Shown: positions 40,923 through 50,399, counted from the stretch's first letter. The stretch: 64,000 nucleotides of DNA from Streptomyces lacrimifluminis (GCF_014646095.1 NZ_BMMU01000020.1:20890-84889), one strand, 5' to 3'. Notes: a model not told the origin generated them from the sequence alone. Program-made: numbers and translations.

Positions 40923-42496
40923 TCACCGGTGCCGATCTCGGTGACGGGACCTACCGCAACCCCGTCCTGAACGCCGACTGGTCCGACCCGGACGTCGTCC
41001 GCGTCGGCGACGACTTCTACCTCACGGCCTCCAGCTTCGGCCGGGCGCCCGGCCTGCCCCTTCTGCACTCCCGGGACCTCGTCAACTGGACCCTCGTCGG
41101 CCATGCCCTCGAACGCCTGCGCCCGGCAGCCGAGTTCAGGGTCCCCCGCCACGACTGCGGTGTCTGGGCACCTTCGCTCCGGCATCACGACGACCGGTAC
41201 TGGATCTTCTGGGGCGACCCCGACCACGGCATCTTCCAGGTCAACTCCCCGGCGATACGCGGCCCTTGGACCGAACCGCACCTGGTCAAGGAGGGCAGGG
41301 GGCTCATCGACGCGTGCCCGCTGTGGGACGAGGAGACCGGCGAGGCGTATCTCGTGCACGCCTGGGCCAAGTCCCGGTCGGGCATCAAGAACAGGCTCAC
41401 CGGTCACCGGATGCACCCCGAGGGCACGGGACTTCTCGACGAGGGCAAGGTGATCGTCGACGGCGACCGCATTCCCGGCTGGTTCACCCTTGAGGGCCCG
41501 AAGCTCTACAAGCACGACGGCTGGTTCTGGATCCTGGCGCCCGCCGGGGGAGTGGAGACCGGCTGGCAGGGCGCCTTCCGCTCCCGTGACTTCTTCGGGC
41601 CGTACGAGGAACGGATCGTCCTGGAGCAGGGGGAGACCGAGGTCAACGGGCCCCACCAGGGCGGCTGGGTGCGCACGTCGGTGGGCGAGGACTGGTTCCT
41701 CCACTTCCAGCAGCGCGGTCCGTACGGCCGTGTCGTGCATCTCCAGCCGATGAGCTGGGGCGGGGAAGGCGCTGACGGCTGGCCCGTCATGGGGGACGCC
41801 GGTACCCCTGTCGCCGTACACCGCAAGCCCGATCTGCCGGAGCAGCCACCCGCCGTACCCGCCACGGACGACGACTTCCCCGGCGGGCGGTACGGCCGGC
41901 AGTGGCAGTGGACGGCCAACCCTCCCCCACTCTCGGCTTCGCTCGACCGGGGGGACCTCCATGCCGGCTGGGCCACCCAGCACTCGGGCGATGGGCTACG
42001 GCTGAGCTGCGTACGCAGTGCCGACGCCCATGACCTGCGGAAACTCCCGAACGTCCTCACCCAGCGGCTGCCCGGCGTCGCATGCGTGGCGGAGGTGGAG
42101 CTGCGGCTCGACAGCGAGGAACCGGGCGCCCGGGCCGGGCTCGCCGTGCTGGGGGACGCCTTCGGCTGGATCGGGCTGGAGCGTGCCGACGACGGGACGG
42201 TTCGGCTCGTCCACCGGTTCGCCGAATCCGTCGCCGAGGGGGAGCGGGACGCCGATCATCCGCGGGTGGCCCCCGAAGGGCGGGTCCGGCTGCGGATCGG
42301 GATCGGGGCGGGGGCGCGCTGCCGGTTCGCGTACGACCTCGGTGCCGGGGACGGCTGGGAGTCGTCCGGGCCGGTGTTCGCGGCCACCCCCTGGCGCTGG
42401 GTCGGCGCCCTGCTCGGCCTCTTCGCGCTCGTGCCCGTCGGCGGGGGACAGGCCGGCGCGGCCACGTTCACGCAGTTCAGAGTCACCTCTCCGTAA
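40919..42496 (+). CDS. Intracellular glycoside hydrolase family 43
   Basis: 525 aa, no signal peptide. Five-bladed propeller at about residues 1-310 with the three GH43 acids: Asp in WSDPDVVRVGDDFYL, Asp in LIDACPLWDEE, Glu in WFTLEGPKLYK. The C-terminal beta-sandwich (about 330-525) is the accessory domain of beta-xylosidase/arabinofuranosidase-type GH43. Acting in the cytosol after import, it would release arabinose, xylose or galactose from side-chain oligosaccharides. GTG start overlapping the upstream stop; last gene of the coupled series. Confidence 0.9.
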   Translation: MITGADLGDGTYRNPVLNADWSDPDVVRVGDDFYLTASSFGRAPGLPLLHSRDLVNWTLVGHALERLRPAAEFRVPRHDCGVWAPSLRHHDDRYWIFWGDPDHGIFQVNSPAIRGPWTEPHLVKEGRGLIDACPLWDEETGEAYLVHAWAKSRSGIKNRLTGHRMHPEGTGLLDEGKVIVDGDRIPGWFTLEGPKLYKHDGWFWILAPAGGVETGWQGAFRSRDFFGPYEERIVLEQGETEVNGPHQGGWVRTSVGEDWFLHFQQRGPYGRVVHLQPMSWGGEGADGWPVMGDAGTPVAVHRKPDLPEQPPAVPATDDDFPGGRYGRQWQWTANPPPLSASLDRGDLHAGWATQHSGDGLRLSCVRSADAHDLRKLPNVLTQRLPGVACVAEVELRLDSEEPGARAGLAVLGDAFGWIGLERADDGTVRLVHRFAESVAEGERDADHPRVAPEGRVRLRIGIGAGARCRFAYDLGAGDGWESSGPVFAATPWRWVGALLGLFALVPVGGGQAGAATFTQFRVTSP

Positions 42497-42529
42497 CTCA
42501 CCTCATTCGTATGCCTGTTGGGAGCCGCA

Positions 42530-44530
42530 ATGACGCACTTCCCTAGCAAGCGCTTACTGGGCGCCGGTGGACCAGTCGGCAGAACCCTGGCAACCGTGGT
42601 GGCTCTGGTGGCCTCCTTGGCCCTCGGAGCGGCCGGTGAAGGAACGGCCGCCGCCTCCACGGCCAAGGGCCCGGTGACGGCGGCCCCCCGCTGGACCGAC
42701 CAGGCCCATGGCTTCGCCTCCCTCGCCGGCGGCACGGACGGAGGCGCGGGCGGCAAGGTCGTCACGGTCACCGACCAGGCCTCGCTGGTGAAGTACGCGG
42801 CGGCCGAGGAGCCGTACGTCATCCGGGTCGCGGGCTCGATCGCCGTGGCACCCTTCGGGACGGATGTCGTCGTCGCCTCGAACAAGACGATCATCGGTGT
42901 CGACGACAGCGGCGAGATCGTCCACGGCGAGCTGCACCTCAACCCGGGTACCAGCAACGTGATCATCCGCAATCTGACGATCCGTGACTCGTACGTCGAG
43001 GGCGACTGGGACGGCAAGACGACCGACTTCGACGCCATCCAGATGGACACGGTCGACCACGTCTGGATCGACCACAACCGCTTCACGCACATGGGCGACG
43101 GGCTGCTCGACATCCGCAGGGACAGCCAGTACATCACCGTCTCCAACAACCAGTTCGCCCACCACAACAAGGCGTTCGGGATCGGCTGGACCACCAACGT
43201 CCTCACCCAGATCACCATCGACCACAACTGGTTCACCGGCACGAAGCAGCGCAACCCGTCCGCCGACAACTGTGCCTACGCGCACCTCTACAACAACTAC
43301 GTGTCGGCGCAGGTCTCCGACGGCGATCCCGTCTGGACGTACGGGAACTGGTCGCGCGGCAGGACGAAGATGGTCATCGAGAACAGTTACTACGACGGCG
43401 TCCAGCACCCCTACCAGGCCGATACCACCGCCGAGTTGGTGCAACGCGGGTCGATCCTGAGGAACGTCAGCGGGCGGCAGGACGCATGGGGCACCGCCTT
43501 CGAACCGCGTGACTTCTACGCCTATCGACTGGACCCGGCCGTCGCCGTGCCCGCGCTGGTCAAGCGCTTCTCCGGGCCGCAGCAGCGGATCGGCGCCGCG
43601 GTGACGCTGCACGTTCCCGCCGACCACCCGACCGTCCAGGCCGCCGTCGACGCCGTGCCCGCCGGGAACGCCAGTCCGGTGACCATCGCCGTCGCGCCGG
43701 GAACGTACCGAGAGAAGGTCCTCATCCCGGCCGGCAAGCCGAACATCCTGCTCCAGGGGACCGGCCGGCACCGCTCCGACACCGTCATCGTCCACAACAC
43801 ACCGGCCGAGTACGGCGGTTCGACGGGAAGCGCCACGGTCCGGATCGCCGCGAGCGACGTCACCGCCCGCAACCTCACCTTCAGCAACGACTTCGACGAG
43901 GCCGCGGTCGAGCTGAAGGGCGAGCAGGCGCTCGCGATGAAGACGACCGGTGACCGGATCGTCTTCGAGAACACCGCCTTCCTGGGCAACCAGGACACCC
44001 TGATGACCGACAGCCCCAAGCTGGACGTGATCAGCCGCGTCTATGTCCGCGACTCGTACATCGAGGGCGACGTCGACTTCATCTACGGGCGTGCGACCAC
44101 CGTCATCGAGCGGTCGGTGATCCGCGCGCTGAGCCGCGGCTCCACCACCAACAACGGCTACATCACGGCCGCTTCGACCTGGACGGGCAATCCGTACGGC
44201 TTCCTGATCACCCGCTCCGAGGTCGTGAGCGACGCGCCCGCCGGCTCCTTCCACCTCGGCCGGCCCTGGCACCCGGGCGGCGAGCCGAACGCCGTGGCCC
44301 AAGTCCTCTTCCGGGAAACCGGGTTGCCCGCCGCGATCAAGGCCTCGCCATGGACCGACATGAGCGGCTTCCCGTGGAAGGACGCGCGCTTCACCGAGTA
44401 CCGGACCTACGGGCCCGGCGCCCAAGTCACCGCCGACCGGCCTCAGATGACCGAGGCGGACGCGGTCACACACACCGTGGCCGACTACCTGAACGGTACG
44501 GATGGCTGGGCCCCGTACGCCCGCCGCTGA
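42530..44530 (+). CDS. Secreted PL1-CE8 fusion: pectate lyase plus pectin methylesterase
   Basis: 666 aa. Signal peptide to about residue 42. PL1 beta-helix at about 55-340 (HVWIDHNRF, SNNQFAHHNKAFGIG, QRNPSADNCAYAHLYNNY) and CE8 pectinesterase at about 350-660 (catalytic Asp residues in GNQDTLMTD and GDVDFIYGRA, Arg in HLGRPW, Gln in GEQALAM). The esterase would remove methyl groups and the lyase cut the exposed polygalacturonate. The PL1 half has RNPSAD where its paralogues have RxPxxR, so the second Arg is Asp. ATG 42530 with GGGAG upstream. A LacI-like AAGCGCTT core lies in codons 7-9. Confidence 0.93.
   Translation: MTHFPSKRLLGAGGPVGRTLATVVALVASLALGAAGEGTAAASTAKGPVTAAPRWTDQAHGFASLAGGTDGGAGGKVVTVTDQASLVKYAAAEEPYVIRVAGSIAVAPFGTDVVVASNKTIIGVDDSGEIVHGELHLNPGTSNVIIRNLTIRDSYVEGDWDGKTTDFDAIQMDTVDHVWIDHNRFTHMGDGLLDIRRDSQYITVSNNQFAHHNKAFGIGWTTNVLTQITIDHNWFTGTKQRNPSADNCAYAHLYNNYVSAQVSDGDPVWTYGNWSRGRTKMVIENSYYDGVQHPYQADTTAELVQRGSILRNVSGRQDAWGTAFEPRDFYAYRLDPAVAVPALVKRFSGPQQRIGAAVTLHVPADHPTVQAAVDAVPAGNASPVTIAVAPGTYREKVLIPAGKPNILLQGTGRHRSDTVIVHNTPAEYGGSTGSATVRIAASDVTARNLTFSNDFDEAAVELKGEQALAMKTTGDRIVFENTAFLGNQDTLMTDSPKLDVISRVYVRDSYIEGDVDFIYGRATTVIERSVIRALSRGSTTNNGYITAASTWTGNPYGFLITRSEVVSDAPAGSFHLGRPWHPGGEPNAVAQVLFRETGLPAAIKASPWTDMSGFPWKDARFTEYRTYGPGAQVTADRPQMTEADAVTHTVADYLNGTDGWAPYARR
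42548..42555. promoter_or_regulatory. LacI-like palindrome inside the start of the PL1-CE8 gene
   Basis: AAGCGCTT core in the context GCAAGCGCTTACT, 18 bases after the start codon; same core as at 35696. Confidence 0.3.
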
Positions 44531-44581
44531 CCCCCCACAACTTCACAGTTCCGATTGATCCAGAAGAGAGAGTGCCGACCA

Positions 44582-45919
44582 ATGAAGATCAGCATCCGCA
44601 GAAGCAGGCGCGCGGCCGTCGCCGTCGCCCTGGGTTCCGTACTCGCCCTGACCGCCACCGCCTGCGGCGACGACGGCAGCGGCGCGGGCGGGGACAAGGG
44701 CAACGAGGGCTCGGGCAAGGGCCAGATCACCTTCTGGGACAACAACGGCGGTGTCCGTACCGACGTCTGGAAGGAGATCATCGCCGACTTCGAGAAGGCC
44801 AACCCCGACATCGAGGTCAAGTACGTCGGGATACCGTCCGACAGTATCCAGTCCAAGTACGACACCGCGATCCAGGGCGGCGGCCTGCCCGACGTCGGCG
44901 GGGTCGGCGCGGCCATGCTGGCCGGCATCGCCGCCCAGAACGCCCTGGAGCCGCTGGACGACCGGCTCGCCGGCAGCTCACTGAACGGCAAGCTGACGCC
45001 GGGCATGATCGACAGTGTGCGCAGCGCGGGTGGCGGCGACGAACTGTTCACCGTCCCGACCTCCGCGAACAACGGCACGCTCTGGTACCGCACCGACCTG
45101 TTCGAGGCGGCGAAGCTGGACCCGCCGACGACCTGGTCGAAGTTCTACACCGCCGCCGACAAGCTCACCGACGCGGGCAAGAACAGGTTCGGCTACACCA
45201 TTCGCGGCGGCGAGGGGTCGATCGCACAGGCTCTGGACGCGGTGTACGGGCAGTCCGGCATCACGTCGTTCTGGAAGGACGCGAAGACCACCGTCAACGA
45301 CCCGAAGAACGTCGAGGCGCTGGAGAAGTACACCGCGCTGTTCAAGAAGAACACTCCGTCCGCCGACGTCAACAACGACTTCAAGAAGATGGTCGCCCAG
45401 TGGGACAGCGGCGACATCGGCATGCTGAGCCACAACCTCGGCTCCTACCAGGACCACCTGAAGGCACTGGACGGCAAGTTCCGGGGAATTCCGAACCCGA
45501 CGCAGGACGACGGAACCCGGGTTCAGGTCTCCAACCCCGTTGACGGGCTGGGGCTGTTCAAGTCCAGCAAGAACAAGACGGCCTCGTGGAAGTTCATCGA
45601 GTTCGCCGTCTCGCACGCGTCCAACAGCAAGTGGAACGAGTCCGCGGGTGCCATTCCGTCCAACACGGAGGCGGCGAAGGACGCGTGGATCCAGTCCGCC
45701 GAGGCGACCAAGCTGGCGGCCGAGTCGCTGAACAGCGGCACGATCAAGATCGTCCAGCTGCCGTACTACCTGCCCGACTGGAACACGATCTCGAAGGCGG
45801 ACAACGAGCCGAACTTCCAGAAGGTGCTGCTGAAGAAGATGAGCGCGAAGGAGTTTCTGGACACGTTGGCCGAGCAGCTCAATGCTGCGCAGGCTGAGTG
45901 GAACGAGCAGATGGGCTAG
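44582..45919 (+). CDS. Sugar-binding lipoprotein of the pectin-locus ABC importer
   Basis: 445 aa. Lipobox LTATAC at about residues 23-28 (lipidated Cys), then a family-1 solute-binding fold (ITFWDNNGGVRTDVWKEIIADFEKANPDIEVKYV, LWYRTDLFEAAKL, WKFIEFAVSHASNSKWNESAGAIPSN). AGAGAG before ATG 44582. The permeases at 35761-37592 have no other binding protein, so they are the likely partners. Ligand probably an oligogalacturonide or arabino-oligosaccharide (inference). Confidence 0.92.
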   Translation: MKISIRRSRRAAVAVALGSVLALTATACGDDGSGAGGDKGNEGSGKGQITFWDNNGGVRTDVWKEIIADFEKANPDIEVKYVGIPSDSIQSKYDTAIQGGGLPDVGGVGAAMLAGIAAQNALEPLDDRLAGSSLNGKLTPGMIDSVRSAGGGDELFTVPTSANNGTLWYRTDLFEAAKLDPPTTWSKFYTAADKLTDAGKNRFGYTIRGGEGSIAQALDAVYGQSGITSFWKDAKTTVNDPKNVEALEKYTALFKKNTPSADVNNDFKKMVAQWDSGDIGMLSHNLGSYQDHLKALDGKFRGIPNPTQDDGTRVQVSNPVDGLGLFKSSKNKTASWKFIEFAVSHASNSKWNESAGAIPSNTEAAKDAWIQSAEATKLAAESLNSGTIKIVQLPYYLPDWNTISKADNEPNFQKVLLKKMSAKEFLDTLAEQLNAAQAEWNEQMG

Positions 45920-45945
45920 GGGTCGTTCTTGTTCGTCGTCGGCCG

Positions 45946-46025
45946 CGGGTTCGCCGTGGCTGGTCGCGCCCCGCGGCGGAGCCGCAAACAGATACAGCCC
46001 CGCGCCCCTAAAACGGGGCGCGGGG
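45946..46025 (+). repeat. Dispersed intergenic repeat, family 2, copy B, with terminator hairpin
   Basis: CGGGTTCGCCGTGGCTGGTCG, then CCCCGCGCCCC (45998-46008) pairing GGGGCGCGGGG (46015-46025) around TAAAAC. It follows the lipoprotein gene and should terminate it. Confidence 0.7.
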
Positions 46026-46057
46026 TCCCCTGCCCCCTTTGAGAAAGGCACAACGTC

Positions 46058-46858
46058 GTGTCTCTTAGCCGTAGACAGGTGACCGTGGCTGCTCTGGCCG
46101 CCGTTCCTCTCGCTGCCGCTGCTTCGGAAAGTGCTTCCGCGCATTCCGGGCGCCGTTCTCGCACGATCTACATCGCCGGTGATTCCACCGCCGCCCAGAA
46201 ATACGCTGACGCCGCACCGGAGACCGGGTGGGGAATGGCGCTTCCCTTCTTTCTCCAGAAGGAATCGGTTGTCGCCAATCACGCGGTGAACGGGCGTAGT
46301 TCCAAGAGTTTCTTCGACGAAGGGCGACTGGACGCCATCCTCGATGTCATCGCCCCCGGTGACTTCCTGATCATCCAGTTCGGGCACAACGACGAGAAGA
46401 GCGCCGACCCCGTCCGCTACACCGAGCCCTGGACGACGTACCAGGACCACCTGCGGCTGTACATCGACGGGGCGCGGGCCCGGGGTGCCCGGCCGGTGCT
46501 CGCCACCTCCGTCGAGCGGAGGAAGTTCGACGCGAGCGGCAACGCGCTGCCGACCCACGGCGACTACCCGGCGGCGATGCGTGTGCTCGCCGAGCAGGAG
46601 GGCGTGGCCCTGCTCGACATCCAGGCCCTGTCGATCGCGCTCTGGCAGGAGGCGGGGGTCGAGGAGTCGAAGAAGTACTTCAACTGGACGGCGACCGAGC
46701 AGGACAACACGCACTTCAATCCGCCGGGTGCCATCGCCGTGGCCCGGCTCGTCGCCGCCGGACTGGTACGGCGTCGGGTGCTGGCGCGCCGGGAGGTGCG
46801 CCGCCTCGACGACGCGATCCCGGAGTCCTGGATCACCTGGCCGTCGGCCGCCGCGTAA
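46058..46858 (+). CDS. Secreted rhamnogalacturonan acetylesterase (SGNH, CE12 type)
   Basis: 266 aa with a Tat-like signal (LSRRQVTVAAL... to SASAH, about residue 29). SGNH blocks: IAGDSTAAQKY (nucleophile Ser), NHAVNGRSSKSF, FGHNDEKSAD and DNTHFNPPGA (catalytic His). Removes acetyl groups from rhamnogalacturonan so lyases can act. GTG start. The first 100 bases are noticeably less G/C-biased than neighbouring genes, and a GAAAGTGCTTCC site lies within them. Confidence 0.9.
   Translation: MSLSRRQVTVAALAAVPLAAAASESASAHSGRRSRTIYIAGDSTAAQKYADAAPETGWGMALPFFLQKESVVANHAVNGRSSKSFFDEGRLDAILDVIAPGDFLIIQFGHNDEKSADPVRYTEPWTTYQDHLRLYIDGARARGARPVLATSVERRKFDASGNALPTHGDYPAAMRVLAEQEGVALLDIQALSIALWQEAGVEESKKYFNWTATEQDNTHFNPPGAIAVARLVAAGLVRRRVLARREVRRLDDAIPESWITWPSAAA
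46126..46138. promoter_or_regulatory. LacI-like site in the start of the acetylesterase gene
   Basis: GGAAAGTGCTTCC, differing by one base from the GAAAGCGCTTCC site at 35696. Confidence 0.35.
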
Positions 46859-46910
46859 CCGCTTCCTCTCAAGTCCTCCCAGCCTGTTCCTCCTGAAGGA
46901 GAGCCGCACC

Positions 46911-48230
46911 ATGAACGTTCGCTCATGTCATGATCATGTCACCATGAAGGCCGCGGTCCTGCTCGGCTGCACCGCCCTCGTCCTGACCCTCACCGGCCCC
47001 GCCGCCCAGGCCGCCGCTCCGGCCCGTGACCTCGGCCGCCAGACCCTCGCCGCCGGTGACGGCTGGGCGTCCGACGCGGGCGGCACGACCGGCGGTTCGG
47101 CCGCCGACGCCGACCACGTCTACACCGTCACCACCTGGGCGCAGTTCAAGGCCGCGCTGAAGGACGGCGGCAGCGCACCCAAGATCATCAAGGTCAAGGG
47201 CATGATCGAGGCCGTGTCCGAGGGCTGTGAGGCCTTCGTCGCCGGGGGGTACGACCTCCAGCAGTACCTCAAGGACTACGACCCGGCGGTCTGGGGCAAC
47301 GACAAGGTCGCCAGCGGTCCGCAGGAGGACGCGCGGGTCGCCTCCGCCGCCAACCAGGACGGCGTCATCAAGGCCGCCGTCCCCAGCAACACGACCATCG
47401 TCGGCGTCGGCAGGAACTCCGGCATCCTCGGCGGCAGCCTCCAGATCAAGGGCGTCTCGAACGTCATCCTGCGCAACCTCACCATCGAGGCCCCCCTGGA
47501 CTGTTTCCCGAAGTGGGACCCGACCGACGACAACAACACCGGGGCCTGGAACTCCGAGTACGACGCCGTGGTCGTCTACGGCACCGACCACGTGTGGATC
47601 GACCACAACACCCTCACCGACGGCCGCTACCCCGATAGCGAGCGGCCGAGCTACTTCGGCAAGATCTTCCAGCAGCACGACGGGCTGACGGACATCGTGC
47701 GCGGCGCCAACTACGTCACCATGTCCTGGAACTCCTTCAAGGACCACGACAAGAACATGCTGATCGGGAACAGCGACAGCACCGCCTCGACCGACGCGGG
47801 CAAGCTCAAGGTCACCATGCACCACAACAAGTTCGACGGGATCCTCCAGCGCTCTCCGCGCGTGCGCTTCGGGCAGGTCGACGTCTACAACAACAGCTAT
47901 GTGGTGACCGAGGAGCAGAAGTCCGACTACTACATCTTCGGCATCGGCATCTCCTCGCAGCTGTACGCGAGCGACAACGCCATCTCGCTGCCGGCCGGCG
48001 CCAGTGTCGGCAAGGTGCTGAAGAAGTGGATGGAGTCCCCGCTCACCGCCGAGAACAACTACGTCAACGGCCGCCTGACCGACCTGATCGCGGTCCACAA
48101 CGCGGAGATCCCCGCCGAGACGCTCCAGTCGGGGGCCGGCTGGACGCCCACGCTCCGCACGAAGGTCGACCCGCCGCGTGCGGTGCCGTACATCGTCAAC
48201 CGCGGTGCGGGCGCGGGCAAGGTCTGCTGA
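46911..48230 (+). CDS. Secreted pectate lyase, PL1 family (paralogue 2)
   Basis: 439 aa, Sec signal peptide ending near PAAQAAA (about residue 36). Same architecture as the lyase at 37589: DGWASDAGGTTGGSAADADH, HVWIDHNTLTDGRYPD, HDGLTDIVRGANYVTMSWNSFKDHDKNML and the catalytic RxPxxR in QRSPRVRFGQVDVYNN. GAAGGAGAG precedes ATG 46911. Followed 2 bases after its stop by a pectin methylesterase gene. Confidence 0.92.
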   Translation: MNVRSCHDHVTMKAAVLLGCTALVLTLTGPAAQAAAPARDLGRQTLAAGDGWASDAGGTTGGSAADADHVYTVTTWAQFKAALKDGGSAPKIIKVKGMIEAVSEGCEAFVAGGYDLQQYLKDYDPAVWGNDKVASGPQEDARVASAANQDGVIKAAVPSNTTIVGVGRNSGILGGSLQIKGVSNVILRNLTIEAPLDCFPKWDPTDDNNTGAWNSEYDAVVVYGTDHVWIDHNTLTDGRYPDSERPSYFGKIFQQHDGLTDIVRGANYVTMSWNSFKDHDKNMLIGNSDSTASTDAGKLKVTMHHNKFDGILQRSPRVRFGQVDVYNNSYVVTEEQKSDYYIFGIGISSQLYASDNAISLPAGASVGKVLKKWMESPLTAENNYVNGRLTDLIAVHNAEIPAETLQSGAGWTPTLRTKVDPPRAVPYIVNRGAGAGKVC

Positions 48231-48232
48231 TC

Positions 48233-49354
48233 ATGGCGAGTCCTCAACTTCCCTTCACCAGACGCTCGTTCGTCGTCGCGAGCACCGGGGCCGCACTGGC
48301 CCTGGGGCTCGCGGCCCCCGCCCACGCGGCCGGCCGGACCCGCTTCGGCCGTTACGGCTCCCCGACCCGCCGCCTGACCGAGCGGACCCTGTACGTCGAC
48401 GCGGCCGGCTCCGGCGACTTCACAGACGTCCAGGCCGCCGTAACGGCCGTGAGTGGCAGCGGCTTCACGCTGGTCGTCGCACCGGGCGTCTACCGCGAGA
48501 CCGTCGTCGTCACGGCCACCCGCACGGAACTGACCCTGATCGGCGCCTCCGAGAACCCCCGCGACGTCGTCATCGTGTACGACAACGCCGCCGGCACCCC
48601 GAAGCCCGGCGGCGGCACCTACGGCACCACCGGCTCCGCCACCACCCTTGTGCAGGGCGCCGGCTTCACGGCCCGCTGGATCACCTTCGCCAACGACTGG
48701 CTGCGCGCCGACCATCCGGAGATCGCCGGGACCCAGGCCGTCGCCATCAAGGTGCAGGGCGACCGAGCGGCGTTCCACCACTGCCGGTTCCTCGGCCACC
48801 AGGACACCCTGTACGCCGACTCGATGAGCCGCGAGGCGTACGCCCGGCAGTACTTCGCGCACTGCTACGCCGAAGGGGACGTCGACTTCGTCTTCGGCCG
48901 GGCCACCGCCGTGTACGAGCGCTGCCACTTCCGCACCCTCGACCGCACCGACCTCGCGGGCACTCCCTACGGCTTCGTCCTCGCGCCCTCCACCGTGGGC
49001 ACCAACCCCCGCGGATACCTGGTGACCGACAGCCGTGTCACCAGCGAAGCCCCGGACGCGGCCTACAAGTTGGCCCGCCCCTGGGTGCCCAGCTCCCACA
49101 CCACCGCCCGTCCGATGCTCACCGTCCGGGACACCCACCTCGGCCCCGGCATCGACGCGGTCGCGCCCTACACCAACATGTCGGACACCTACCCGTGGCA
49201 GAGCCAGCGCTTCGCCGAGTACCGGAACACGGGCCCGGGAGCCAGGATCGTCGTCCCCGAGAACCGTCCCCAACTCACCCCCGCCGAAGCCGAGTCGGCG
49301 ACCCGCGAGGCATACCTCGGCGACTGGACGCCATGGCGCGGACGGTGGTGCTGA
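48233..49354 (+). CDS. Secreted pectin methylesterase, CE8 (paralogue 1)
   Basis: 373 aa, Tat signal (FTRRSFVVAS... AAPAHAA, about residue 33). CE8 beta-helix with GTQAVAIKV, catalytic Asp in LGHQDTLYAD, second Asp in EGDVDFVFGRA and the Arg in LARPW. De-esterifies homogalacturonan so pectate lyases can cut it. Starts 2 bases after the PL1 stop and is followed 1 base later by a second CE8 gene, so the three are one unit. Confidence 0.93.
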   Translation: MASPQLPFTRRSFVVASTGAALALGLAAPAHAAGRTRFGRYGSPTRRLTERTLYVDAAGSGDFTDVQAAVTAVSGSGFTLVVAPGVYRETVVVTATRTELTLIGASENPRDVVIVYDNAAGTPKPGGGTYGTTGSATTLVQGAGFTARWITFANDWLRADHPEIAGTQAVAIKVQGDRAAFHHCRFLGHQDTLYADSMSREAYARQYFAHCYAEGDVDFVFGRATAVYERCHFRTLDRTDLAGTPYGFVLAPSTVGTNPRGYLVTDSRVTSEAPDAAYKLARPWVPSSHTTARPMLTVRDTHLGPGIDAVAPYTNMSDTYPWQSQRFAEYRNTGPGARIVVPENRPQLTPAEAESATREAYLGDWTPWRGRWC

Positions 49355-49355
49355 G

Positions 49356-50399
49356 ATGCGCCGACGCACACTGCTCACCGGGTTCGCCGGCGGGCTGATC
49401 GCCGCCGGCACGGGACCCGCGTTCGCGTCCGCCGCCCGCCGGGTCCGGCACGTCCGTCCCGGTGGCTCCGTCCAGGCCGCCGTGGACGCCGTGGTGGCGG
49501 CGGGCGGGGCCGGGTGGACGGTAGTCGTGCATCCGGGGACGTACCGCGAGGTCGTCAACATCCCGGCCCAGGCGGCCGAGTTGACGATCCGCGGCGCCAC
49601 CCGCGACCCGCGCGACACCGTCATCGTGTACGACAACGCCAACGGCACCCGGAAACCCGACGGTTCGGGCACCTACGGCACCGCGGGCTCCGCCACCTTC
49701 ACCTCGGCGGCGCCCGGCCTGACCGTACGCGACCTGACCCTCGCCAACGACTGGCTGCGCGCCGACCACCCCGAGATCACGGGGACGCAGGCCGTTGCCG
49801 CGTATGTCACGGGGGACCGGTCGCAGTTCACCCGGGTCCGGTTCCTCGCCCACCAGGACACCCTGTTCGCGGACACGACGGCACTGACCGCGTTCGACCG
49901 GCACTACTACCGCGACTGCTACATCGAGGGTGACGTCGACTTCGTCTTCGGGCGGGCGCGCGCCGTCTTCGAGCGGTGCCACTTCCACACGCTCGACAGG
50001 GACGTCGCCTTCAAACCCGAGGGCATGGTCTTCGCGCCCGCCACGGCCCGCGCCAACCCCTACGGCTTCCTGGCCGTGCGCGGGCTGGTCACCTCGGGTG
50101 CGGAGGACGGCGCGTACAGGATCGCCCGGCCCTGGGTACCGTCGTACGAGACGACCGCCTGGCCCTCGTTGGTCGTCCGGGACACCTGGCTCGGCCCGGG
50201 CATCGACGCCGTGACCCCGTACATCAACATGCGTGACGCCTACCCGTGGCAGACCATGCGCTTTCGCGAGTACGGCAACTCCGGTCCGGGTGCGGTGACA
50301 TCGGTGCCGGAGAACCGGCCGCAGCTCACGGCGGCGGAGGCACACGAGCACACTCGGCGGACGTATCTCGGGGACTGGTGCCCTGACGAACGGCCGTGA
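49356..50399 (+). CDS. Secreted pectin methylesterase, CE8 (paralogue 2)
   Basis: 347 aa, short Tat-like signal (MRRRTLLTGFAGGLIAAGTGPAFAS). All CE8 residues present: GTQAVAAYV, LAHQDTLFAD, EGDVDFVFGRA, IARPW. A clear tandem duplicate of the preceding gene (YDNANGTRKPDGSGTYGTAGSAT versus YDNAAGTPKPGGGTYGTTGSAT), diverged enough to differ in methylation-pattern preference (inference). Confidence 0.93.
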   Translation: MRRRTLLTGFAGGLIAAGTGPAFASAARRVRHVRPGGSVQAAVDAVVAAGGAGWTVVVHPGTYREVVNIPAQAAELTIRGATRDPRDTVIVYDNANGTRKPDGSGTYGTAGSATFTSAAPGLTVRDLTLANDWLRADHPEITGTQAVAAYVTGDRSQFTRVRFLAHQDTLFADTTALTAFDRHYYRDCYIEGDVDFVFGRARAVFERCHFHTLDRDVAFKPEGMVFAPATARANPYGFLAVRGLVTSGAEDGAYRIARPWVPSYETTAWPSLVVRDTWLGPGIDAVTPYINMRDAYPWQTMRFREYGNSGPGAVTSVPENRPQLTAAEAHEHTRRTYLGDWCPDERP

